NCBI RefSeq assembly: GCF_009017415.1
Contig: NC_092404.1
Span: 868,001-932,000 of the forward strand
Direction of reading: 5' to 3'
Length of the DNA: 64,000 nt
Source: Aspergillus flavus
Lineage: Eukaryota > Ascomycota > Eurotiomycetes > Eurotiales > Aspergillaceae
The position numbers and the translations under genes are program-made. Shown here piece after piece: positions 21,695 through 33,852 of the stretch. How positions within the stretch are numbered: position 1 is the first letter of the stretch; each line of letters starts with the position of its first letter. A model generated the notes under the pieces. The model saw nothing but the letters and a program-made list of their open reading frames with translations. It had not been told where the DNA came from and did no database searches.

Positions 21695-24613
21695 AAGATA
21701 TTTTGTACAATTCTCATCTAGATAGATTTCTTACATTTTATTATTACCTTAATACATTATTCAATGATCAGACTTGGTTGCGAGCCATCTGCATTGAACG
21801 CCATCGCGAGCGGTCTGATAAGCAAGCATGGTAATGAAAAGGAATGTAGATCGTCATGAGCCGAGGCATCACAAGCCAAAACGTGACGCAATTCCCATCT
21901 GGAGGTGTCAGCGCCTGGACCAACCCCCAAGCGCTCGTACCTGTCCGTCATCAGTGCAGAGTCCCAACTCGTGCCAAACTCTCCGAAACCTCCCTTGCCC
22001 ATCAGCCTTAAGGTTTGGATAGATCCCGAAGCGAGATTGCGGGGAGCCAACCGCCTGGATTCCAGCGTGCCAATCGTGCTACCTGTCAGGCACGGCGAAT
22101 GAGGCTTTGCTCGGGTTCTAATAACGCCGTTTGAGGAATTTCGGTATGGAGTGCGGTCAACGTCTGTGCGGAGGGGCGAGGATCCTACCCCGTCCGGGAA
22201 AGGACTGCGAGGGTGTGGGAAACGGGGTCTGGTGATAGGTGGGTGGCAATAACAGGTTGGATCTCGGGGGATGTGAGGTGCGCGTTCTGGGGAAAAGGAT
22301 CTTGTCTAAGATTATCTGATTCGATATGCGGATGGAATACTGACAGAGTATATCGCATGATCAGACGTTCGTGCTTAGATTGAATTGCGTATTTCGTATC
22401 GTTAATCGTAGGAGCCGGCCCCGGCCCATAGCCCTAGTTACACATCCTGTCCATCCTTGCAGTTCATACCTTGATCCCCGGTCCGGGGGGGGGGGGGACG
22501 CAGGAACAGAGTGCCTTCGTATCCGTGCAGGGGATATTCTGGTCATGTATCTCGTATCGGTATATATATCTCTCTCAATCTAGATATTTGTACGGTGTAC
22601 ATATGTACGCAAGTGCATATACATAACTAGATATACGGGAATGTGGGGAGCTTCGGGACTCCAGTGAACAAAAATATATATTATCTCTCGAAGCATTACT
22701 CTATATATTTAGACATGAGTATTCGGACAGCGGGGATCAGAGAATCCCGATCACGGGCAACCCGTTAGATTAGCACGAGTCAAGCGTTTTAACGGACCTT
22801 CCCATTGTTGATTTCTGAGACTAAACCATCAGGGGTAAGTGGTGAGAGCAGTGATGGACCTTTAGTAGACAGACCGCCGAACTTACCGTGCGCTTGGGAT
22901 TGGACTGAACCTTTGGGTCTCCATGTGCCCCAAAAACTAGACCAATTCCAATTGCCGTTTTAGAGTCCACCTGATCTGGATGTCGTGCGGATCTTAAGTC
23001 CGCTGTTTTACCTGGAGGCTTTTCGTGGAGTCGTTGCCTAAATATTAGTGTGATCCTCCTGTTTATGATGCCTAATTATTAATCTTCCAAGTTGCCTACC
23101 GTGCGGAGTATATTGAATTGTAGTTCCAGGGGATTGTTCATTGTTGTCGGTTCCTGTTTTTTGATGTAATTTATGTGACAAAGTGCAAGATCTGATGCCT
23201 TAGTCATTGACTTAGTCCTGTGCATAAACTGATGATAAGTAGTGCAGGAGTCCATGTGGATTCATATTACCTAAAACATAAACCGGGGTGGAGTTGAAAA
23301 TACATCAAAGAAGCTTAAACGCTCCGGTCAGCTTTTCCCCTTGCATTTGGTCACACCTGTCCATATGGCTTTTAAAGTTGGTTCCTTCACTGGGAGGCAC
23401 AGAGAAAGAACTTTAACATACCGCAGTAGAAGAAAGAGAGGCACGTGCAGTAGAGATTCATTCACTGGTCTGACGTTCAATGAGTAGAGTACCCTATGGA
23501 CTAGGATCTTGTTAGGGTTGGGTTACATCGAGGGCGCTGTATTACTTACAATACCGAGCTTGGGGGCATCGTTTGTTTTGGGTACTGACAACCTTACTCC
23601 GTAGCTTACATTACATGCCTTAGCTCTTCAGTGTCATACCCTTTACTCTGGTAGGTGTCCTTATGTACCTGCTTCATAGAGTAAGGTTTTTGAGGAACCA
23701 CAAAAGACAGTTAAGAAAAACCGGGTGTCACTCCACCGTGGTAGTATTTTCTACTACGTATCCAGAATTCTAGATATGGACCCTGGTCACTTTCTGGATC
23801 CTTAGGTTAGTTCTCCGGCGCTACCGAAGAGATTTGCCAACCAGCAAGACTTTAGTGCAGCAGTAGCTCACCCGTCTAGCAACTGGAAACGAAGCAATAC
23901 TAATCACCCTTCTCCACATCATCTATTTCCGGGATGGATGATCCGCCTCCAAGTCCACTGTTCTGATTGTTGCTGGTATTATTGCCACTCCCCGCTCGTG
24001 TCCTTCTGCCACCGTCCAGAACGGAGTATACTCTCTCTCGCGCGCGCCCTTTGTTCTCCATCCTTCATTTTTGGAACCTTTTTACCTTGCTCGTTTTGGC
24101 TGTTTGCTCTTCTCGCTACCCTGCCGAATCAATCAATTTGCCAGTCCAATTCATCATCATCGCAATCCGGTCTATAGAATTTCAGGTTCCTGCCAACCCT
24201 TTTACCTTCCGGGAAATTCTCTGTCCACACTGTTCCCACCCTCCTTAACTGCTTCTCGGTCTCCGGATCCTCCATTCTCCCTCCCTTACCTTTTTCGCTC
24301 GATCGCATCGCATCCATTCTTCTGGTGGCGGCGACCTTCGACCCGTGATTTTCCCTGGTACTTTCACCTACCCCCAGTAACAACTGAGCAAGAAGGAAAA
24401 AAGCGCTGAGAAGGGGACAACAAGAGTGGTCAAGGCCCATCTTTCGGTTCCTTGTAATTTTCTTCTTTCCTTCTCACTTTTCCATTTCTGGATTTATTAC
24501 ATTATTTTTTTATTTTCTATAACCTTGGCTATATCCCCAATCCCTATATTATCGCCCTCGTCGCTCCGAACGTTCTTTCGGTCGCGTTTTCTCTGCATGG
24601 ATACTTTTTGGCC
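21695..24613. promoter_or_regulatory. Long farA upstream region
   Basis: 2.9 kb between mcd4 and farA. The last ~650 bp (about 23,950-24,600) are strongly pyrimidine-rich on the coding strand, as in fungal leaders. Open frames there are artefacts of this composition. A 13-G run lies at 22485-22497. A six-codon upstream ORF abuts the farA start and is listed separately. I found no gene in the remainder. Confidence 0.45.
22485..22497 (+). repeat. Homopolymer of 13 G
   Basis: An uninterrupted G13 tract in the farA upstream region. It may vary in length between strains or reads. Confidence 0.8.
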
Positions 24614-24617
24614 ATGA
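24597..24617 (+). promoter_or_regulatory. Upstream ORF (MDTFWP) overlapping the farA start codon
   Basis: ATG at 24597 opens a six-codon frame whose TGA (24615-24617) overlaps the farA ATG (24614-24616) as ATGA. If the leader includes it, ribosomes ending here stop exactly at the farA start. That layout fits termination-reinitiation or repression. The geometry is seen directly; the effect is inferred. Confidence 0.55.
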
Positions 24618-27600
24618 GCACAACAGGAGAAAACCACACAGATTCTACTTCCAGACCAAGCCCGGCCCCGAGTGCCACGGGCTCAACGGGAACTTCAGGT
24701 ATTACAGTGCGAGCGGGCTCAAACGGTCAGATGAGTTTCAGAAGGTGTGTGTGATGATATTTCCTTTGCCCTGGGGTGGTTTGACCAAAGTGTGGGTTTC
24801 TGCGCTGGTCGCGGGGCTGCAGCGCACGAGGGATGGTCGCAGACCACCAAAATCAGAGTTGGGAAGGTCCCTGGGTGGATGGGAACGGTCGGGATTTAAA
24901 AGGAGTACAGATGGATGCTAATCAGATTTATCTAATCGCTGTTTCCATAGACAACGTGCGTCGCGTGCTTGTGAGGTATGTCTCTTTGTTCTTATGAGGT
25001 CGACGCGACCTGTGAAAGCCTCGGCACCTCGGCACATCGCAGCTTTGCTGGATGGCCCCTATCATACTATCTATCCATCAGGCAATCCTGGTGGTGATGG
25101 TAGTATAACGCAACCACGATCATGGTTCTATGTGAACATATTGTTGGCTAACATATTTTACTTCTTATCTTGTGAAGACATGCCATGCTCGAAAAGTAAG
25201 TCCCCCCTGGTCAAGACTCATTTTCTTCTGCCCAATCCTTCCGGTGTCACCCGCCCGCCCTGCTAGGTCTCTGCAGCAAAGGAGATCGCTAATCGCGTCA
25301 TTTACCCACAGGTACGCTGCGATGCTGCCAGTCTAGGTGTGCCATGCACCAACTGTGTGGCCTTTTCGATCGAGTGCAAGATCCCCACACCGAAACGCAA
25401 AAAGAACCAAACGAAAGCTAAGGAGAGCTCTGGGTATGTTTTCAAATACCTCGTATATCGATTCGCTACCGACGTTACCCCGACATCTACTGACTCACCA
25501 TCGAAATGAATAGTAGCGAAGAGAACCCCCAGAAAGAAACACCCAAAGACGACCAGTCGACGACGGACGGCAAGGATGCCTTCGGTTATTCAAGTAATCG
25601 AATGGCCGTCGACGGTATGCCTGTTACATCACTCACAGAGTCGCAGGCCGCTCAGCAAGCCACCCAAAATGGAGCATATGCCCAGTTTATGAAACCAAAG
25701 TTTGCGCGTGCCCCGATCAAAGAAGCTGGCCGCGTCGCTTACCTCGGCGAGTCCTCGAATCTTTCGCTCCTGGTGCAGGACCGCCATGGAACGACGGACG
25801 TCGTACACTATCCCCTCCCGCCCAATATTCGAGGATCTCGTGCTAGATTGGCGGATCTGGATAATTTGGAATTGGATATACTTCATCAGCGTGGTGCCTT
25901 CCTTCTGCCGCCAAAGCCCCTTTGTGACGAACTCGTCGATGCCTACTTCAAATGGGTTGCCCCCGTTGTACCCATCGTTAATCGCAGCCGGTTCATGCGG
26001 CACTACCGCGACCCAAAGAACCCACCGTCCCTACTGCTCCTTCAGGCTATACTTCTCGCTGGGTCCAGAGTCTGTACAAACCCCCAGTTGATGGATGCCA
26101 ATGGTTCGACAACCCCGGCAGCGATGACATTTTACAAGCGGGCAAAAGCACTCTACGACGCTAATTATGAAGATGACCGTGTCACAATTGTTCAGGCGTT
26201 GGTACTCCTGGGCTGGTACTGGGAGGGCCCGGAGGACGTTACCAAAAACGTCTTCTACTGGACGAGAGTGGCCATGGTTGTAGCACAGGGGTCAGGTATG
26301 CACCGAAGGTATGTTATTGTCCCTAGACCTTTAATATCATAGACAATCGTCTAACCTTCGTAGCGTGGAATCGTCTCAACTGAGCAAGCCGGATAAAAGA
26401 CTTTGGAAGCGAATCTGGTGGACCCTCTTTACAAGAGACCGATCCGTAGCAGTGGCCCTGGGGCGCCCAATCGGTATCAATACAGACGACTCGGACGTTG
26501 GAATGTTAACCGAGGACGATTTCATCGAAGACGAGATTGATATAGCAGCCGAGTACCCGCCGGACCCCGTGCATGTACAGTTCTTCCTGCAATATGTGAA
26601 GCTTTGTGAGATCATGGGATTGGTACTTGCGCAGCAGTACTCTGTGGCTTCGAAGTCGAGACGCATGAATGCTATGGACCTGACACACTCGGATATGGCC
26701 CTAGCAGATTGGCTCCAAAATTGCCCCAAAGAGGTGTGTTGGCAACGACAGAATCATCATTTCTGGGCCGCCCTCCTTCATGCGAACTATTAGTAAGTCT
26801 TACAGCTCCTCGGTACCCTATACACCGGGCTAACGTGGATAAAAGCACGACACTTTGTCTTTTGCATAGGGCGCACATGCCACCAGCTTCATCTGCCCCA
26901 AATAGTTACCGTGTAGAAGAGATGGCTTACCCCTCACGCACGATCGCGTTCCAAGCCGCTGGAATGATCACTTCCATCGTGGAAAACTTGCAAACGCATC
27001 AGGAGATTCGATATACACCAGCGTTCATGTAAGTTCGGTAGTGTGCCCTCCTCAAGCACGAAGTACTCACAGTGTCGCAGTGTCTACAGCTTGTTCTCGG
27101 CTCTGATCATGCACGTTTACCAAATGCGATCGTCTGTGCCAACAGTTGTGGCAACCTGCCAGGAGAGAATCAATATATGTATGCAAGCTCTGAAAGATGT
27201 CTCCAAAGTCTGGCTTGTGGCCAAGATGGTCCGTACTCTGTTCGAATCCATTCTGGGGAACAAAGTTCTGGAGGAGCGTCTCCAGAAAGCTGCAGGGAAA
27301 AGGCACCAAAGGATAAGGCACGACACGGCGCAACATCAGCCCCCAAGAAAACCGGATCCGCCAAAGCGGAAGTTCGACGATATGGATCTTGGTTTGCCAA
27401 ATGGGGGTCCCACACCACCAGTCTCCTATGAACGCTCGCGGCCTCAGACGCCTGCAGTGACTCCCTCAAGGGAAATGGGACAACCTGGATTGAACGTTCC
27501 TCAAGGCTCTCCTACCGGTCCTCCAGCAGGCAACTCTCGAGGCAATACGCGGCCGACAACTCCATTTAATGCTCAATTTTCCCTTCCTGCAACGCCACCC

Positions 27601-28165
27601 GACCTCTTCCTTGTCACGCGTACTTCACCCAACCTTTCGCCTTCGCTGTGGGAGAACTTCCAGCCCGACCAGTTGTTCCCTGATGGCACTGCCATCTTCC
27701 CTGAGCTGACTTCCCCGCAGCAGACTGCCGTCGATCCACAATTACAGATGTCCTCTCAGTTACAGACACAAGGCATGGACCAGCGACATATGATGCCGCA
27801 TCAGATGTCCTCCCGAGGTCTTCCCGGAACACAGGGAAGCCCGGAGATGATTTCGAACATCCCCCCGGGATTGGGCATGCAAGGTCAGCAGCCACCACAG
27901 GTGTTCGGAATGGAGAATCAGCAGCCTTGGCCCATGGCAGGTTTAGAGGCAGCCCTGCATACCGGGGTGGAGGCTGCTAGCCAGGATGACACCTGGAGTA
28001 ATAGCTCCCGAAGTGGGCCAACCGCACCGACGACTTTGAACGTGGAAGACTGGTATGTTAAGTGGTATCTAGCTGGATTCTCTTTTTACTGATGATTCTC
28101 TGTTTTCTAGGTTCCAATTCTTTGGCATCAATGGTAGCTTTGGCGACCTGTCAACTTCAGCATGA
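24614..28165 (+). CDS. farA: FarA/CTF1-alpha-type Zn2Cys6 activator of fatty-acid utilisation genes
   Basis: Nine exons: 24614-24744, 24951-24975, 25178-25195, 25312-25433, 25514-26308, 26364-26792, 26846-27028, 27081-28052 and 28111-28165. Together they give 909 aa with all phases matching. The zinc cluster reads RASRACETCHARKVRCD, then PCTNCVAFSIEC: six Cys spread over exons 2, 3 and 4, with exon 3 only 18 nt long (TCHARK). A basic linker PTPKRKKNQTK follows. The fungal-specific TF middle homology region runs from about LCDELVDAYFKWVAPVVPIV to VYSLFSALIMHVYQM. A Gln/Pro-rich C-terminal tail is probably the activation region. FarA binds CCTCGG cores and induces beta-oxidation and peroxisomal genes in response to fatty acids; the Fusarium relative controls cutinase. 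Adjacent cystathionine beta-lyase is the same neighbour as in A. nidulans, from memory. FarB is the alternative paralogue but less likely. Confidence 0.9.
25019..25032 (+). promoter_or_regulatory. Two CCTCGG motifs in farA intron 2
   Basis: CCTCGG occurs at 25019-25024 and 25027-25032, two direct copies 8 bp apart, inside the 202-nt second intron of farA. This intron is about three times longer than the gene's later introns. CCTCGG is the reported core site of FarA-type regulators, so autoregulation is possible but unproven. Confidence 0.4.
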
Positions 28166-28689
28166 ATATGGAATGTATATGCGATGACGACCCTTCATCA
28201 TGACAAGTGTATAATATCTCTTTTCTGCGTTCAAGTGGCTACTGCATTTGGTTTATCTTTTTTTTACTCTGAATAGTTGCATGTGAAGGGGATTTGGATG
28301 AGCTCGGGGTGAGCTCCTGTACATACCTAGAAGTATAAAGCAAAGGATATATAAAAGAAATTAGTCTCCGTTTCTGCCTCAGGCGGCGAATGACGAAATC
28401 GACACTTACGTGGACCAGCCAATGAACGAGCAGTGGTGGGGAGGCCATCCTTACCATGTCGGGTAAGATAGAATGAAGGACGGGGCGCTTCTCGAATGAC
28501 TCTTCCGGGGAACAATAAATATTATCTCTCTTCTTCTCCCTTTCACCCTTCCATTGATTTGCCAATCTTTCCGTGATTTCTTTCCTCTCTCTATACCTTA
28601 TTATCTTGGGGGTATTAGTTTCGCTCCCTTCCTCAGTGCTCTAACTTTCTCTCCGTCCTTGCCCCCTCTCTCCGCTCATCCCCGCAGCG
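28166..28689. promoter_or_regulatory. farA 3' side and cystathionine beta-lyase promoter
   Basis: 524 bp with a CT-rich stretch just before the lyase ATG. TGACTC at 28497-28502 is a near match to the CpcA/Gcn4 amino-acid-starvation element TGACTCA, plausible for a methionine-pathway gene. Confidence 0.4.
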
Positions 28690-30160
28690 ATGTCGGCTTC
28701 AGGATCCGGTGCCGCGCCCGCGGCTTCATCATCAACCAATCCAGCAAAAAAGGCGTTTCCGAGCGTAGATCTCGAGGGTCACAATCTTCCTCCCTCACCT
28801 GCTCCTTCTAGTCCTCATACCGGAAGGCGCTATGCAATTGCCACAGAACTCGTCTATACCGACAGCGGCGACCAGTACAACGCTAGCAGCGTTCCTATCT
28901 ACCAGGTACCGTCCTCGCGGCCTTGAAAGATACCTTGCTATTGAAAAAAAAGCCATGGATGGATCAATAGTGCTAACAAACATTGCTGCAGAGTGCCACT
29001 TTTAAACAGACATCCGGTGGTGGAGGCGGAGAGTATGATTATACTCGCTCCGGCAATCCGACTAGAACGCACCTTGAACGCCACCTAGCCAAGGTCATGT
29101 CCGCTCAGCGTGCACTGGTTGTTTCCTCCGGCATGGCTGCATTGGATGTCATCACTCGGTTGCTTCGTCCTGGTGATGAAGTCGTGACCGGCGATGACCT
29201 CTACGGCGGAACACACCGTCTGCTTAAATACCTGTCAACCAATGGTGGTATCATCGTCCATCATGTTGACACCACCCAGCCCGAGAAGGTGCGGGAAGTG
29301 CTGAACGAGAAGACAGCCATGGTCCTGCTCGAAACCCCTACCAACCCCCTCATTAAGATCGTCGACATCCCCCAGATCGCTACCGCCGCACATGAAGTGA
29401 ATTCTACCTGTCTTGTGGCTGTTGATAACACCATGATGTCTCCGATGTTGCTTAATCCTCTCGAACTGGGAGCAGACATTGTCTATGAGAGTGGAACGAA
29501 GTACTTGTCCGGTCACCACGATCTCATGGCTGGTGTGATCGCTGTCAACGACCTGGCTCTCGGCGAGCGATTGTACTTCCCAATCAACGCCTCTGGCTGT
29601 GGATTGTCTCCGTTCGATTCTTGGCTGTTGATGCGTGGAGTGAAGACCCTCAAGGTACGGATGGATCAGCAACAAGCGAACGCACAGCGTATTGCAGAAT
29701 TCCTTGAGTCCCACGGGTTTAAGGTCCGGTACCCTGGGCTGCGGTCGCACCCTCAATATGACCTCCACCACTCGATGGCCCGTGGAGCTGGAGCTGTACT
29801 GTCATTCGAGACGGGCGACGTCGGTGTGAGTGAGCGTATTGTTGAGAGTGCCAAGCTATGGGCTATCAGCGTTAGCTTCGGCTGCGTGAACAGCTTGATC
29901 AGCATGCCTTGCCGGATGAGCCATGCTAGTATCGATGCGAAGACGCGCCAGGAGCGCGCCATGCCGGAAGATTTGATCCGCCTGTGCGTTGGCATTGAGG
30001 ATGCAGATGATCTGATTGACGATCTGACAAGGGCGGTAAGTTTGTCCCTCTAGATTCCCGGTTGGTGACTTTTTGGTCTAATCTTTTTCTTTAGCTGGTA
30101 CAAGCTGGTGCCGTCAACCTAAGCTTGGATGATTTCCAAGCGAACACGACCACCAACTGA
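28690..30160 (+). CDS. metG: Cystathionine beta-lyase (PLP-dependent Cys/Met metabolism enzyme)
   Basis: Three exons: 28690-28905, 28992-30035 and 30095-30160, with introns of 86 and 59 nt. The product is 441 aa. It has the Cys/Met-metabolism PLP fold: the YDYTRSGNPTR substrate/PLP region, SSGMAALD, ETPTNPL, VDNTMMSP, and ESGTKYLSGHHDLMAG, whose Lys in TKY should form the PLP Schiff base. The N-terminal ~45 residues are a Ser/Ala/Pro-rich extension. The enzyme cleaves cystathionine to homocysteine, pyruvate and ammonia in methionine synthesis. Cystathionine gamma-lyase or O-acylhomoserine sulfhydrylase are related alternatives. The VYTDSGDQYNASSVPIYQ-type opening and gene order next to farA favour beta-lyase. 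Confidence 0.9.
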
Positions 30161-30789
30161 TTTACGTATACATAATGTACCTGCGTGTTTTTTGGGTTAT
30201 CATGGCGGAAAAATAAGTGCGTGGGCATGTCTCGGGTGATACATTGATGCGGCGTTCGGAGCCTCTGCTATTATTTTATATTTTTTCTTGTACAAAGTCC
30301 ATAAAGATGCTTTATAAAAGAATCGGTATCTATGTGATTTCCCGAACTTAGTTTCCATGGCAATAATACTGCGGTAAAATGTTTTGGTCAGAAAAATCGC
30401 GTGGCAGCTATAAAACGTATATCCGAGTCCTGGGGAACATTTGCCGGGGGATCGCTCGGCCGGCACCGGAGCGTTTCCGAGTCGCCGGTAGGCCTTTATC
30501 GGCCGGTCCATTCTCGTCCGCGATGAGAGTCAGCGAGTCAGCTTATTGCTTTTCCCCCTACGTTCGGAAATTGAGATGTGATCTCCATTAGTTTCTGCTT
30601 CGGCAGCATGTCTTTCTAATTTGGTTACCCTGATTTCTTCTTTTGACCTTTCCTTTCCTTACGCGACAGTTGCCCTGCTGGTGTTTGCATGACGCCTCTT
30701 ATCGGCGTCGCATTCCTTCGTTGAGGTTTTATCGTTGACTCATCTTTGATATTTTTCGAGTCTCCTCTCGCTCTGCATCATTGAAGATT
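30161..30789. promoter_or_regulatory. Intergenic between cystathionine beta-lyase and carrier-like gene
   Basis: 629 bp with no gene; a T-rich leader precedes the ATG at 30790. Nothing else recognised. Confidence 0.4.
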
Positions 30790-31786
30790 ATGCCGGGAAA
30801 TGCGATCTCTCCCGATGGAGCTCTCTCCATGCAGGCTGTCAATGAGCGGCCAACATCTACCTGGAATACCCGCCGATTAGGTTCGCGACTGGGTGTAGAT
30901 ATCGCCAGCGCTGCCACAGCAGGAGCTTTGACATGCCCCGTCATTACTGTTATCGATCGGTAAGTGTGCAATCTCGCCGGCCCTTTGCTGCAAAGTCTGA
31001 CATTAACCGCTTGATAGCGCGATCATCGAGAAAGCGTCTAAAGGCATTCCCATTCGACAGACGATCACATCATGTTTCGGGTCCATGATTCGTCATCCAG
31101 CGGGCTTCTTCCTCAGTACACCGTTTCTCCTTATATATACACTCTATACATCGACATATTTAACCGCCAATGCGATTGACACAATCTCGTCGACTATGCG
31201 CAATCAACCGTTTTCCTCCGTATTTGCCGGCACGGCCAAGTTCCTCGCCACGACAACGGTGAATATGGGAATCTGCGTATACAAGGATGCCAGGTTCGCG
31301 CGGATATTTGGCGCACAGTCCAAGCCTACACCATCTTCCTCATCGACACCTGCGCGCACGTCTCCCCCGGCCTCCTGTCACCCATCCGGCGCAGCCACAG
31401 TCCCCAAGGTCTCATATGCCCTCTTCTGTCTCCGTGATAGCATTACCATCTTCGCTTCCTTCAACGTCCCCACGTTAATAGCGCCGTCAATCCCTGATTA
31501 TATTGCATCCACACCCGGGATGAAGGCAGCGATAGCTCAATTCTCCTGTCCGGCCCTCATGCAATTCGCCAGCACACCGATGCACTTGCTGGGTCTGGAT
31601 CTGTATAACCGGCAACCGCCGGGAGGGCTGGGATGGCGCGAGCGGGTATCGCGTATTCGTCGCGATTATGTCCCCAGCTGTTTTGCTCGGATGGGGAAGA
31701 TCGTGCCCGCATACGGTGTAGGAGGTGTGGCTAATGTGCGGCTAAGATCTGCTATGATGGAGTACCTAGAACGGACGGAGAAGTGA
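30790..31786 (+). CDS. Fungal multi-spanning membrane protein, mitochondrial-carrier-like
   Basis: Two exons, 30790-30959 and 31018-31786, with a 58-nt intron (GTAAGT...GATAG, phase 2). The product is 312 aa. The first ATG in frame is at 30790 (MPGNAISPDG). About 45 polar residues precede hydrophobic segments: DIASAATAGALTCPVITVID, PAGFFLSTPFLLIYTLYTS, AGTAKFLATTTVNMGICV, SYALFCLRDSITIFASF and later helices. Short PVxxxDR-like and LRDSxT patterns recall the carrier repeat, but canonical Px[DE]xx[KR] motifs are not complete. I believe this is a conserved fungal family predicted in the inner mitochondrial membrane; its transport role is unproven. A low-complexity Ser/Pro/Thr loop (SKPTPSSSSTPARTSPP) lies mid-protein. 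Confidence 0.65.
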
Positions 31787-32226
31787 TCGCTCTCCCTGCT
31801 GCCTCTTCTCTGCCTTTTTTTTATTTGCGCGTTTATCTCTTTATCGCCCTTCTTAATCCCTTTGTTATCCACTCTCCACTCAACTGTCATTCAGGTTGCA
31901 TCGGCGTTTGGTTCTCCAATTGGCGTTGGTATAGATTTAGATCTACGTGTGATGACATCTAATATTGCTCGTTGTGGCTAGTCAGTTGGTTGATCTAGTT
32001 TCTGGTCATGTCTATCGATATTCATTGTATATGTGGTTGGGAATCTGCACAGACAGACGGTAGGATATATTTGGTTAATATATTGGACTGAATTGGTATT
32101 GCAAGTATCTTTTGAATAGCGACTCTTGGAGTGATGGTATCCCCTGTGGATTAGGTTTGATAAATCGTTTGAAATTGATGGATATTGACAAACCATTATA
32201 CGCGACTTGAGCTCGAGAAGTCCCAG
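31787..32226. other. Convergent 3' intergenic region
   Basis: 440 bp between the 3' ends of two convergent genes. It is AT-rich and expected to hold both polyadenylation regions. No gene seen. Confidence 0.5.
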
Positions 32227-33510
32227 CTATATTTGGCGGACTTCTTGGACTTTTCGGTTTCTGTCGACGATCAAATGAAGCTGTCTGTCCTCCCAGCCCG
32301 TAGAAGGTCTAGATGCGGTTGTTGTATGTGGAACAGGTTTGAAGGTACCTGCTCGGAGGCCCTCGGTGAAGAGTTCATATGAGGGGTAGTCTGTTTTAGT
32401 TAGCATACCGTTCTTTTTATACATCGTCCTGCGCATAGAAGAGAAAAAGAGTAACGGGGTAGCGTACAGCCATTGACAAAGTGAGTAACTTGTTCCGGAG
32501 TCATGCCAGTTCCTTTGGCAGCGAGAAGCGTCCGTTCTTGTTCCTGTCGCCAGTCATAGACGAAGTGTAGGTCTTGGGCATCACTGCAGCTCACATTAGA
32601 ACCCATACATGGATGCTGAAACAAACGGTAAGACCAGCAAACTGGGAAAAAGCTTACATATGGATCAAAGCATCCAGCTGACTGTAGTGGATTACTCGTT
32701 AGCCCTTATACCTCCCACTTCAGTCGCACCCAACAAGGCAGGGACCCAAACTCACTCCGTGATCAGATCATAGTCCTTCAGCGCATCATTAACAGCCTTG
32801 GCGGCCTCAAACGGCACATATCCCAGCCGTCCATCATAGTCGCCCTTCTCTTTCCGCAAAACAGCAGCATCCCACTTCTCGCGCAGGAGCTGATCATCCA
32901 AAGCGCGGAAACCAACACACCAGCCCTCGAAGATAACGACCTTTATCTTCTCCTGCCCCTCACCGTTAACAATCTCCCATTGCGACTCGGGTACGCGATC
33001 CCCTTGCCCCGCATACGCCGATTTATCATACTGCGGAATAGCCGTGGCTCGGCCCGCGCGGAGAGATTCAAAGACCTCCTTGGCTAATGGCAGATCATGG
33101 GTCCCCGGTTGTCCGCGATGCTGCAGTAGTGGATTTGCCGGGTGCGACTTGGCGAGATTGACCTGTTCCTCGTGGGTGAGGTATAGATCGTCGAGCGACA
33201 GAGTGATAACGGGGAGGGAGTATGGCGGGGAACGCAGAGTCGATTGTAGAGTGGACACCTTTTTATGTTTTGTAAGATAACCCGTCAGACATATCCATTT
33301 AGACGTAGTTTAACAGCCAGAATGGGACTATATTTCTCGCGGGCAATTTCATACCAGCACCGTCTTTCCGGCTCCCTGGACGCCGTTCAACCCCAGAAAG
33401 AATGGTGGGGTTCTGGCCGGGTCGTTGCCGAATCGCTCTTGGTGGGCTTTTAAGCGCTCCAGGAGGAATGGGATGCAGTGTTGGGATTTGTCGTCGATTA
33501 TTTCGGGCAT
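32227..33510 (-). CDS. Tda10-like P-loop kinase (D-glycerate 3-kinase/uridine-kinase-like)
   Basis: Five exons: 33510-33355, 33258-32756, 32681-32658, 32583-32468 and 32390-32227. Introns are 96, 74, 74 and 77 nt, and the frame is continuous over 320 aa. Exon 3 is a 24-nt microexon (QLDALIH region). Walker A is GVQGAGKT (residues 43-50), right at the end of exon 1. Other conserved parts are LSLDDLYLTHEEQ (Asp pair of the substrate lid), HRGQPGTHD, PQYDKSAYAGQGDR, VVIFEGWCVGF (Walker-B-like) and the C-terminal WRQEQERTL...VNGYYPSYELF. These match yeast Tda10 (YGR205W) and plant glycerate kinase relatives. The yeast substrate is unclear, so glycerate kinase activity is only a possibility. Transcription is divergent from foxA over 1 kb. 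Confidence 0.85.
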
Positions 33511-33852
33511 TTTGGGGGTTTATTTGAGTATTTACTGGGTTGTTTCTTTTTTTTTTTTTTGGTCTCTCTTTTGCTATGACTACGGTGGTTGAGGGTTGTG
33601 TTTTATATGGGGAACTACACTAAAGAAAGGGCATGTCGGAGGTGTGCCGAAGCGGAGATTCTGGAGATTCGAATGTCCGGGCGGTGAAGGGCAAATGTTG
33701 TGCCTGATGGATCAAGCATGGGTCTGGCTATTGTCTGTGGTCTTTTTACCAGCGACAGGTAATTTTGATCATAACTGAAGGGGACTGAGGGTCGTATTTA
33801 AATCTCTTGCCTTTCCGATTACTGAACATTTGACCGTCGATCTAATGACAGA

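Noticed and set aside
24071..24617. Several 60-112 codon frames upstream of farA
   Set aside because: Pyrimidine-rich leader produces low-complexity Ser/Leu/Phe readings on both strands; only the six-codon uORF at the start codon was kept.
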